Assembly (NCBI GenBank): GCA_964035795.1
Contig: OZ038321.1
Span: 16,299,971 to 16,363,970 of the forward strand
Direction: 5' to 3'
Length of the DNA stretch: 64,000 bases
Source: Pterobdella sp. o SKG-2022
Taxonomy: Eukaryota; Annelida; Clitellata; Hirudinida; Piscicolidae
Of the stretch, positions 1 to 10,869 are shown one piece after another. The notes beneath the pieces were generated by a model, which saw nothing but the letters and a program-made list of their open reading frames with translations, was not told where the DNA came from and did no database searches. Numbering within the stretch: position 1 is the first letter of the stretch; every line of letters starts with the position of its first letter. The position numbers and the translations under genes are program-made.

Positions 1-3000
1 ATATGGACACGAGAGTTTGCGACTGTTCAATAAGGCAAAATCACATGCTAATGAAACCATCAAATGAATAACCTCAGAGCAAACTCCCTACAAAAGCTCT
101 CAGTGCCTGCCATTTGGTCGGAAGAGAATGCAGGCACTGGAAAGATTCATATAGAGGTGATCAGTTAATAACTCTGATAGATCATTGATTGAAGAAATAT
201 TTTGTTAAATTTTCTAAAATTGTATTGATTTCCGAAGTTTTTTTTAGTAAAAATCATTTATAAGTAACATTGAAAATGATAATATATACTGAAATCCAAC
301 ACGTGTAACACTCCACCGCTTCCAAGTGGCGAAAAAATGCCATTAAAATTTAATTAAAAAAACCAAAAACAAGTCGTACTGAGTGGTTTTGAAGCAGATC
401 TATAGTGGTGATCATCATCAAGATCTTCATCCCCATAAGTGTCCAACTCACCAGGCTCACTATCTGAATCTGCCTTTTGATATATAATTTAAAATTATAT
501 AATGAATAAAAACCAATATTGATTTTAAATAATGAAAAAATGGTTTTTAAATAAATTCAAAAATAGACAATAAAACAAAAGTGATTGTTGAATATTTTAT
601 AAAGATTTCAATGAAAATATCTGTTAATAAAATATAAATTGGGAATTTATTTTTATCATTTATCATTATTGACCAGATGCCGTGTCTATCCAACCTGTGT
701 CAGAAGCGCTATGTTACATGCTGCTGAAACAGTTTCCAAATTGAACCGCCTTAGACGAAACGACCTTGCCATGATTCGCTGGGTATACAACATCAAAACG
801 AATGATAACGTTTGCTCTCACTCACTCCTTTCAAAACTTGGCATTCGGGATGTTGAGGTAGTTCTTCGTACAAGCAGAATGAGGTGGTTGGGACATGTAG
901 AGCTTAGCGTGGGTTGGATCTCTCAGGTGCGAAAGTTGGAGTTAGATACTTGCAAGAAGACTTTGAACGAGCTCATATTAAGCGATAAAAGGAAGCTAGA
1001 CATGGTTTGTGCGGATCCACTCTATCGCTCTGAATGGAAAGGCTGACTTCAAGATAGAACTTTCAAAAAGCCCAACCTTGGTAAAGGAAACGGGCTATAA
1101 AAAGGATTTGATAGTACCGCTTCAGTAGCGCAGATGTACCACACCTTAACAAGAATTAACTAATTTAACACTCAAATATGAATAAAAACCGTCGTTAAGA
1201 TTTAAAATTGCTTTTTTGCAAAGAAAAAATATCATTATTTTGAAATCGTATTATTTTTATTATTTTTTGATTTTTTAGTACGCATAAAAGTTATGAACAA
1301 CTGAGAAACAACTACTGCCCTGCCCTGCTGATATCCCAATTTGGGCGACTGATAGTTGACTTACATACGTAGAAAACACTAAATTAAAATAAAAAAGTAA
1401 ACACTAAGTTTTGAAAATTATTCATCCAATTAGATTATACTGCTGTAATGTCTAGTAAGTGGGGTTGACAGCAGTCGGTCTAGACTATTAATACTGAAAT
1501 AGAGTGGTGTATATAAAAAACCATTTTATTTGGAAAAATTTTCATAGACTGCTAGCCCGAGCTAATGTCCAACTATAAATTATTGAATTCAAGATCCACC
1601 GTTCCCACACTTGAGCAGTTTGCCTTGCCATTGTCAACAAAAGGAAAGATTATCCGCCAAGCCAAATGACAATGATACCAGAATATTAGTTCGTCAATAT
1701 CTACTACCGGAGTCTACTGTTATCCAGGTTACAACAGAAAAGCAACCTCAATTTAAAGACGCTATCTTAGGTGCAGTTTAAAGTCATGCCCAAGACCACT
1801 TCAGTGCAGTTTAACTTCATGCCCAAGACCACTTTGGTGCACTTTAACGTCATGCCCAAGACATTATGAAAATTATCGGTAAAAAATGATACATTATCAA
1901 TAATTCTTTTTAAATAAAATTTGAAATTAATCATTAGTTCTTTAATTGTTGTAACCCATGAGTATAATAAAGAACTGTGAAGCAGAATTTAATGCTTTAC
2001 ATTTTAAATAGCGCTAATTTGAAATGTTAAAAAATTTCAAATTGTCTACCTTAATGGATAAATTTAAAATTACTTCATTTGAGACGAGGTCGATGAAGTT
2101 ATCAGAAGAATTGGCGGCATTAGGATTAGCGTTTTCAAGAGTGAGTGTAGATGTGCGATCAAGCCCTGATTCTTCTAAGGTCGTCTGAAGTTTTAAAATT
2201 TTACAAATCATTGAAAACCAAAGTGGTTAAACAATGATACAAACTTTGTTTGTGAATTTAATATTCTGAGGCATATCTACCCAGTTCTGAAAGCGTAGAG
2301 GCACGGATAGACAATATCCTACATCCTGTTTGAACTGCATTTGTAAAATGCCTCATTAGAAAACTATTTTAAACTTTAAAGTAAACCATTTTAACGAATC
2401 TTGCATGAAGTTGTTTTCGTTATTGAATCCATTAAATAAGTATTTGAGCATAATTTTGTATTGTGTTCATGAGTTCAAAATATGTTCAAACCTGCTTAAT
2501 GGTTTTTTCAGGAGGAAACCTTAGACATATACTCTTATTCAAATACTTGATTGTGATTGTGAAAATTTTTTTTTCTGTGCTCCTGCAAACATTATTGAAA
2601 AGATTAATTTTTATTGCTTGAATGAATGTAATATACAAATTAAGAATTAGATTTTCCAAACGATATTTATGATTAAAGAAGGTTGAAGAGGGATGAAAAC
2701 AGTCAAGAAGCTTGCAGAAGAAAAATTAAGCGAAATCTGTACTTTTTAGTTTTAACTTCCCAGTATCAAATTTGAGTCACACGTACAATCTTGTTGAAAA
2801 TGTCTATCAAGGATCAGTTGAAATTGAAAAAATCGAAAAACCGAGAATTAACGGTCTGGTGATGGAAGAGAGAAATTTTTCCTACACTTTTTCAAAAGAT
2901 TTAGAAAGTAAATGGTATAAAGTATTATTGTGTTCTGAGCATCGACGTTAACCTTCGCCCATAGTTAAAGGCTGCTTTTCTGTTATAATATGAATAAAAC

Positions 3001-5785
3001 TACAATAGCATGTATCGACAGAATAGTATTCTGGTAAAGTTGAAATTTGACTCGATGAATGACCCAGTTAAAAACGACAAGACAAGTTTCCCAAGTGTAG
3101 AAATGGTGGATACTGATTTCCACTGATTTTGAATTGCACTTCAGCTTAGACTGGCAGTCTATAATAATATTTTCTAATTAAAGTGGCTTATGATTTAAAA
3201 AACGATGTAATAGCCTCAATAATCTAGGCCAACTACTGCCAACTTGAGTTACTGAGACATGTACAGCAGTAGAGCCAAATACAGTTAATAGTCAAATGAA
3301 AATAAATTATTGCATCTCACCCATTAAATTGTACAGATGAAACTGGTATATTGGGTGTGAGAATAAACAGATAGTTGTCTTTAGGGAGATTTAAACTTTT
3401 TAACCAGTCCTGAACAATTTAAAAGTGAATTTATTATTTCATTCAACTATAAAAATTAAGTTAGATTATAATCAGGTCTTTCAAATACACTAGACCATGA
3501 TTCATTTCAAGTCAATAAAAATTTCTTATTTTTTCTTCAAGTAAAAAATTATTTCAAAATTGAAACCCCGATAGCTATAAAATGGCGCATTATATTCTAC
3601 AAGAATACAAAAAATTTCAACAATAATTCTAATAGCTCAGATTCACATGCAATTTTGGAAAATTATATATTTTTTAAATAAAACTACAAATACTGTATCT
3701 CTGATGAGTTTGTCGTTTTTGTGTAGCCAGCCATGCAACTCTATATCAGCCACTGGCAGCTTGTATGTCTCTGCTAACTGTGCTTTCAAATCACCTGAAA
3801 ACCCCAATACACTGGCTTATCTTTCTGCTAATCTATACCCTAATCAACACAAATATTAATTAGCTAGAGAAATTTCAAAAAAATTAAATGCAATTTTAAA
3901 AAATGATTAAAAGCGAACAAATCCATTTAAGATAACACTGCTTAATGTTTTTATAGGTAACTTAGATAGTTAGAAATTGCTATGATTTTCAGTTTTTATT
4001 ACAATAATTTAAAATACTCATGAGTTATTTGAGATTATTTTAAATAACTAAAAGACGTTAAACAAATAATAATGGAAAGAATAATAGCTAAAACCTGGTG
4101 GTATAAGAAGAATATTTGAATATGTAATTATTGAAGTCTGACGTTTTATAACGTTTTAACGAATCAAACACACATTTTAATAACTAAATTTTAAACTAAA
4201 TAAATCTTCCTACTTTAATAAATATATATTTAAGCATATTTTCCTTTCTTCAACTAGATTTCAAGTTGATTCATTCCCGAATTTAAAAAGTTTCTTGCTA
4301 TTAAAAGCTATATTATTATATTAAGTATGCACGGAGACAAATGACGACAACACTGAAATATCAGCCTATCAATCATGATTATTAGTTTACTGTTATCCTG
4401 GTTATAACAAAAAACAACTTGAGACTTCAGATGTGAAGTTTGATGCAGTGTAATATACAATAAAATAAATCTATATATAAAAATTAAATAAATATTAATT
4501 GAAACAGACCGACTGTTTTTGAATCTGAGATGACAACATTTTTTGCAACATTTCTGTACTCCACAAAAACATTTAGTAATTTGGAAGATGATGATGGGAT
4601 GGGTTGTGAAACAGATTGGGCTAAAACAGTGTCTAATGTAGAAGGCTCATTATGAATGATAGGGATGGTTTGTGTAGTTGCAAATGAAGTTGAATCCATT
4701 TGATTGAGAGCATTTTGCACTGCTTCCTGTTCAATTTTTGTTTAAACCTTTTCATTTTAAATTTTTAATGAATATTTAGGTTAGTAAATTTAAATAACAT
4801 TTTATCTCAAGATGGAAATAAAGAAACAGAAATGAGAATGAACAGTTCATACTCTATGCAAGCCTGTAGTTAACATCACTAAACAGGAACCCACAGAAAA
4901 AGAGAAAAGTTGGCCGTCCTGAGCAGATCTGGCAGAGAAGCATCAGGGCAGAAACAGAGGTTATCAGTGACATACGCCAAGCTAAAATAGGCCAGCCAAA
5001 ACCAAATACGTTGGAGGAGTGTTATTGTAGCTCTATGCTCCCAAGGATGCAAGATGAAAACCTACCTCATCCCAAGACACTTAGTTATGAGCTATGCAAG
5101 CCAACAATTGATTAATACAAAAATATAATATTTTATAGAAAAACATTAAATGATTAAATTAAAATATACTTGAAGATTCCAATTGAACTCTTCTAATATT
5201 GTGAAACACCGTCCAGCATCTTCAATTCCAGTAAAATTCTGATAATTGATGGAAAATTTTTTTGAATATACTCAAAGCTGAAAAAGTAAAATACTATTTT
5301 CAAAATGAATTAAAATGATACTATAATTCGTCATTGTCTTAATAGTTTCTCTGACTTAAAAAACCTGAAATTTAATGTTAGAAACTAATAGTTAAATGCC
5401 AATTAATAAAATGATATTTATTTTGAAAAAGCTTCAAACTGAAACAATGCTATAACATTATTTTTGAGATATAAAAACTTAACATTCTATTCTATATAAT
5501 ATTGAGAATGACTAGTTTAAACTAAAGGTGATAACTTTTTTAGAAATAATAATTTCTCTATTTATTTTTAAAAATTATGAAAAATATATGTATCTTTTAT
5601 TAAATAATTTGAATCTTTTAGTCGCATTTAAAATTATTTTATAGTCTTTCAAGTTTACACCACACATGTTAAGTTCAAAACTTTAGGAACAAATTGTGAT
5701 AACTTAACTCAGTTTTCTATAATGAAAATGATATAAAGTTTACAATTACTTGAAATTCAGAAAATATTTGTCCACGATCATCCAT
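1..5785 (-). CDS. FAF1: FAF1 (FAS-associated factor 1), 5' part, runs off left edge
   Basis: FAF1 is a ubiquitin-binding adaptor of the p97/VCP segregase. Exons read on the minus strand: 5785-5750 (start, MDDRGQIFSEFQ), 5238-5170, 4726-4510, 3794-3694, 2184-2050, 473-380, 136-73 and perhaps 22-1. Exons 1-2 give a UBA domain (FQNFTGIEDAG, EEFNWNLQ). Exons 3-4 hold a Ser-rich linker and the first ubiquitin-like domain (VFVEYRNVAKNVV, TVGDLKAQLAE, ELHGWLHKND), which line up with human FAF1. The exon at 473-380 is the acidic stretch (ADSDSEPGELDTYGDEDLDD). The next exon (MPAFSSDQMAGTESFCREF) leads into the thioredoxin-like UAS region. Phases agree across the listed exons. The second ubiquitin-like domain was not found between 2050 and 473, where a LINE fragment and two repeats sit. 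The UAS and UBX domains lie beyond the window. Confidence 0.85.
668..1165 (+). mobile_element. RTE-type non-LTR retrotransposon, 3' fragment
   Basis: The plus frame reads like the C-terminal end of an RTE/craniate-BovB-like reverse transcriptase: an 'R.VYPTCVRSAMLHAAE' stretch, then a basic NRLRRNDLAMIRWVYNIK segment, KLGIRDVEVVLR and the characteristic MRWLGHVE motif, ending in ADPLYRSEWKG followed by a stop. Only the last ~120 residues remain. It lies inside a FAF1 intron, opposite to that gene. Family clade is from motif memory. Confidence 0.7.
1310..1375 (+). repeat. Short dispersed repeat B, copy 1
   Basis: Core 'GGGCGACTGATAGTTGACTT' followed by ACATACGTA. The same core occurs at 13895-13955 in the same orientation and at 31500-31565 inverted. 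The copies are about 60 bp long and noticeably more GC-rich than their surroundings. No coding potential was seen. Confidence 0.6.
1430..1865 (+). repeat. Dispersed repeat A, longest copy
   Basis: This ~435-bp unit has recognisable relatives elsewhere: 4325-4455, 22430-22930 and 53535-53805 in this orientation, and its 5' end inverted at 3195-3290 and 43455-43545. Landmarks are GGTTGACAGCAGTCGGTCTA near the start, GACTGCTAGCCCGAGCTAA in the middle, and CTACCGGAGTCTACTGTTAT then CCAGGTTA near the end. It closes with three tandem ~36-bp units (1778-1860) containing TCATGCCCAAGACCACTT. It encodes no clear protein and is probably a non-autonomous element. Confidence 0.65.
2185..3693. other. FAF1 intron; inverted fragment of repeat A only
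   Basis: The intron lies between the exons at 3794-3694 and 2184-2050. It is mostly AT-rich non-coding sequence. The only recognisable element is at 3195-3290, an inverted piece of repeat A (AATCTAGGCCAACTACTGCC, then CATGTACAGCAGTA). Confidence 0.5.
4325..4455 (+). repeat. Repeat A, 3' fragment
   Basis: Shares TATCAGCCTATC, TTACTGTTATCCTGGTTATA and GAAGTTTGATGCAGT with the 3' half of the copy at 1430-1865. It lies just after a FAF1 exon on the opposite strand. Confidence 0.5.
4855..5105 (+). mobile_element. Decayed LINE 3' end, same family as 63715-64000
   Basis: A plus-strand remnant with several stops. Readable pieces are KPVVNITK, EKSWPS, then RPAK and a KYVGGVLL/LYAPKDA block. These match the reading at the right edge of the window (KPAANITRVALD, VGRPKQIWRR, EYVGGVLLQPYAPKDA). 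It lies in a FAF1 intron, 5' to exon 3 in gene order. Confidence 0.55.
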
Positions 5786-6268
5786 TATTTTAAAATTTTT
5801 GAAAACATAGATAAAAAACATAAAATTAAATAAACAAAAATATTTTCAATTTTCTAGCGTTTTTTATTTAAAGATTTATCGAAAGTGAAAATTGCTACTT
5901 TATTTAAAGCAAAAGCTTTTATTTAGAAAAAAATTTACAATGATGTTAAAAAAGTGGTTTGAACAAGAACAGAGTTTGAAGCTGATATGTAATTGAATTA
6001 ATATATGTGAAAAATTCTAAAAATTAACGATCACTCTTTCACAGATACAAGCAAAGTATGGAGTTTATAACTTACAAACCAAAGTAAATCATGCAACAAA
6101 TTCAAACTTGATTAAATATTTGAGTCATATTTTTGCTTAAAAAGTGAAAAAAGAAGTTTTGAAAATAAATATTTTCAAATACATTCAAATACTTTGTAAA
6201 TATATCAAGCAATATTTCAATATTCGAACTGTATTAGCTAGTTGAAGTTGGCCATAACAGTTCATAGT
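5786..6268. other. Intergenic spacer between FAF1 and ClC gene
   Basis: About 480 bp between the FAF1 start codon and the ClC stop codon; both genes are on the minus strand. It is extremely AT-rich. No gene, hairpin or known repeat was seen. It should contain the FAF1 promoter/5' UTR and the ClC 3' UTR. Confidence 0.4.
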
Positions 6269-9200
6269 TCAATTTGAATGATGAAGTCTCAACTGTAGTG
6301 AGCCAGATGTAGGCACAACTTTAATTAGACTAACAAAATAGCCACACATCACTTCTATGTTTATTCGTGGATACTCAGTTGCTATGATGTCTTTCCAAAA
6401 CTTATGCCTAAACACATAATTCTGAAATAAACAATTTTTAATATTAACAATTTTTGTTCATTCTCACTCATAAGCCGACTCATATCTACTCACATTTGCT
6501 GGAACACAAGCTTATAAAGATAATAACTATCAAGTTTTACAATCATTTTATTGAGATACATTGCAAAAAAATCAAGACTTTATATAATTCTCTTATTGAA
6601 TGCCCTCTAGCTAAATTAAAAAGTTTTTACCGTTCACATAAAAGATGGTCACATCTAATAGTATTTAATAACGAAAGTCATTCTTATGAAAGCTTCATAA
6701 AATTCTTGAACAGGTTAAGCTAGAGAAGTTTATTTGATAATGTAAGATACTCTTACGAAAAGCTTCCTGTATTAATTTTCTCAATAAACCTTAGTGTTTG
6801 CTTCTATTATATTGATTTCCGGTTATTTCATGTCAACAAATACAATACAGTTTTACGCATTTGTTAATTTTATTTAACGTCTAAAACTATATATCAGCGT
6901 TTAAACAGTTCGATAAATTTATCGAACATAGTTGTGTAATTGTCATCAATTTCATAAAAAAATTTTTTAAATTTTAAAGTCAACATTCAAAATCTTAATA
7001 TTTTTTAGAACTCTGAGGTTTAATATTATTTTTCATTTGATTTGTCTACATGTCTTTGAATAGCTTCTCTCACCTTGAAATAATTTTCAAAAAAGTTATT
7101 ACAGGTCATTTAAAACAAATATTCACCAATTCATGTATTTCTCTATAAAAATTAAATCTGACCTCATCGAGAGAAAGACAACCCACAACGGTTCCATGGT
7201 CAGTTACGAATGTGTGATGCAAACTCAACAGAGAAAACAACCAATGTACCTAGTGCATTAAAATCTATTAAGTTTTTTTAACTTAGATAAAAAACATATA
7301 ATAAAGCATGACTTTAATAATAGCCATAAATAACACCTTAAAAAGAGAAGTTTTGCAGAATATTTGAAATGGAGCAGGATCGATGGTACAAGTTGTGAAA
7401 TCAGCAGGCTCTTTGAGTTTTTGATTCCCCTTTTCAATCTTGAAACATAAATCAAAAAATATAAATAATGATGGCATTTGAAATTTCTTATTAAGCCATA
7501 ATAAATATACTTAATACAAAAAAAATATTTGGTAAGTTCCGCTCACAAAAAACTATTGTGCTTGCGTCTAGTACTCAAAATATAATGTCAATTTGAAAAA
7601 CTAATTTCATCAGAATATTTTTATTGTATTTATGTATGTATGTTTATTATTCATTTAGACGGCAATTTTAGTACAGAAACGAGTTGAAACATTAACCTCG
7701 ACGATGCCAATCCTATTATTTTTTGTGTGAGTGTTTGTAGTTAAATATTTGAAAGAAAGCCTAAGTTATACAAGAAGAGATTAAAAAAAACAGACTTTAG
7801 TTTCAAAGTTTAAAAATTAATGTTTTCAGGAATTTAAAACAAATCTATATTAACGCTCAAAATGTTTTGGTCAGTGGAGAGTCTTGTAGAGTCTTCAAGG
7901 TCTGCCTGCATCAGCTGTCGCAGTAGCATTCGTTTTGCCTCGCTTCTCAAAATCGATCCCACTAGTACTTTATTTTCTTCCAAAGAATAAAATATTACTC
8001 AACATATTTAATCAAAAATTATTTAAAGCTAATATTCTTCTTTAAGAAATACTTCAAATTATTTTAATGTACTTGATAATGTTACTTTGTTAACAAAAGC
8101 TTTTTTCTCAATAAAATTACTTTTGGTGTTCGAATAAATTGTAGTATATAAAGTTAATTCTTTGATACTACCATTGTCGTTAACTATTGGATAGGCTCTG
8201 TATTTGGGTCCCACACTGATGATTTCATAGATCTCTTGTATAGTTGACTTTTCTGCAATACATGGAATGCCTCTGTCCATTATGTCTTCTGCTGTGACGT
8301 TGTAAGCGCTGAAGAGGGTTGAGAATTTAATTAAAATATTTTGAATCATTCATTTGATTAAAACGCCTACAGCTTTTTCATACCTATAATCCAATTGAGG
8401 TAATATAAATGTAAAATTAAAAAAAATTCCAATTGCTATTTGAATTCATTCTTATAGATTTTAAATAATTTTTAAATATTAAATAAATAAATTTTTATAT
8501 TCACTCGCAATATTCACTGTCAATGGTGGGGGAAAGGTATGGTAATTTCTTTATCTCAATCATTGCGTCATAAACAGAAGGCTGGAAAAAGTTGGCAACT
8601 GCACTGGCAATCATCGTGGCAATCTAAAGGCGTTCAATCACTTTCATCAGCTCATATTCATTATTCTTCCAATTGATATTTTTTTAATGATACTACATTT
8701 TTATCTGTGATCTTAACTTATCTCATCATTAAGTCAAAAAACCAAAGTAAGATAAGTTTTAATTAGAGTAAACTTCAATGTTTGAATTCCAATAAAAAGT
8801 GTTTTAAGAATTATTTTTCATGTTTATCTATCAATAGTACTAACAACACATGGAAGCAAATGCGCCAACTGTCCTGTCAACTCAAACACAATTACTGCTG
8901 GACTTACCTAAATCAAAAGCATAAAATAGCATTTAAAAAATCAATAATTTTATTCAACTACAAAAAAAAATTTTTAAAGGAAATTTCATTCATTATGTTG
9001 GAACCACAAAGTGGTTTGTACTTTTCTGTAAATGTGACAAAATTGAAGCATTTTAAAATCTATAATTTATTAAAAATTAACAGGTTAAAAATTATTAAAA
9101 AAATGAAGTAGTTTCTGTAGAAAAGACAAAAACAAGGTTTTTATAAAATCAAAATATCTTACTTCTTTTCGTAATAAAACCTTATATTATTTTTGTGATG

Positions 9201-10831
9201 GTTTCCTTGCATAAAAAGCTTGTGTTAGTCTCTTGAAATTGTCTTTCGAGCTATTCTATTTTATCGAAATATTATCCTCTCATGGTTAATCATAAAAGAA
9301 AACTAAAAATGCTAAAAAAATAAAACTGAAACCATATTCGAAAATATTTGAAAAAAGAGTTGTGACAAGTCTAAAAGGCAGCAAGCCATATTTCATTTAA
9401 AAAGTAAAATACAAGCTGCTACTTCTTGGATAATGAAAAAAATTTAGCGTTCAAAGTTATTTTTGTATCAAATTGAGTAATGCTTTCAAGCAGTTTTCCA
9501 ACTAATAGTTTTTTACATTTTTACCCCAAGAGTCAAAAAAATATTTTTTGAAAACACCTAAAAATCAAAAATACATTACCAAATTTTATGATGCTTTCTT
9601 CATGGTGCACGAAATATGCATTAGCAACAAATACAAATTCAGTGAATATTAAATATATTATAAATAATTTGATCTTGTAATTGTTACTTCAGCTTGATAA
9701 AAACCACTATATTGGTGAAATTATAAAAACATAAATAACAAAAACGAAAAAAATAATATAAATAAATAAAAGATTAAGCATCAAGGGCAGTAAGACTCCA
9801 ACCGTGTGAGTGACAGCGCCAGAAAAGGTAGCAGCCCCAACCAGGGCATAGGCGCCAGGCAGAATGCTCTTGCCCCTGATCCCTTGAGGCAGACACCAGG
9901 CCATCAACTCGCCTGTAATTCTACCTATTGCAGAACCTTGAAGATTGTCGTTTATTTATTGAAAAGTATTTTTACAAGCTTTTGAAGCTTTATGAATTAA
10001 AAAAATTTCAAAATGAATTGTTTTTAATTATTATATTTTCAATAGAAACTAGCATTTCAAGCTGTAATATTTGAATGAATACCAAGCACAAATGAAGGTA
10101 TGAACACTCCGCATGGAACTGGAAGAGTGGCTGCCAAGGCACACATCCAGTACTTAGGGGTTGTATATACAGTGGTAGTATCAAAATATGTCATTTTTGT
10201 AATAACTAGAAACTAACCCAATAAAAATTGGAAAACGCAAGTTTGTTTATTGAACAAAAAATAGTTGATTGATTCTAAGAGAATTGCTGTTATTTTAAGC
10301 TGTAATAAAGTAAGTTTTCAACTTTTAATAAAATATACTCAAAATATTTCACTTCACATTCTCGGAAAGTAAATTGTTTTATTCGCTATAAAATATACTC
10401 TTCACCCAAGATAAACGAAATTAAGACGGAAAAAAAACTTTGGTTGAGCATATTACAGTTTACCGCATAAATGGTTATATACTGCATAAACTTGCATAAT
10501 GTACTGAGTAGATACCTTCATAAGAAAGAACATTGTGATGGTCAATAAAACGTTATCCCAAGACCCTCTCCATACCTTCAAAAGCATTTCAAGATTCTTT
10601 GAGTCATGAATTTTAAATAGATTGTTAGAAGTAATGAAAAAATTTATAAACTTTTTTTTTTTTGAACTAACACATGTATTTATTTTCTAAAATAATGACA
10701 AAATTGAATCTAAAAAAAAAGAAAGACCATAAAGTTATATGAGAATAGGAAATTAACTACAAACTAAATCAGGAACGAAATTAACTAACAAAAATAATGT
10801 AAAAAGAAAAAAGCATAATAAATAAATGGAT

Positions 10832-10869
<38 letters not shown>

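Noticed and set aside
6454..6723. 89-codon plus-strand ORF
   Set aside because: Lys/Ile/His-rich random composition next to the last ClC exon; no motif or splice sites of a gene.
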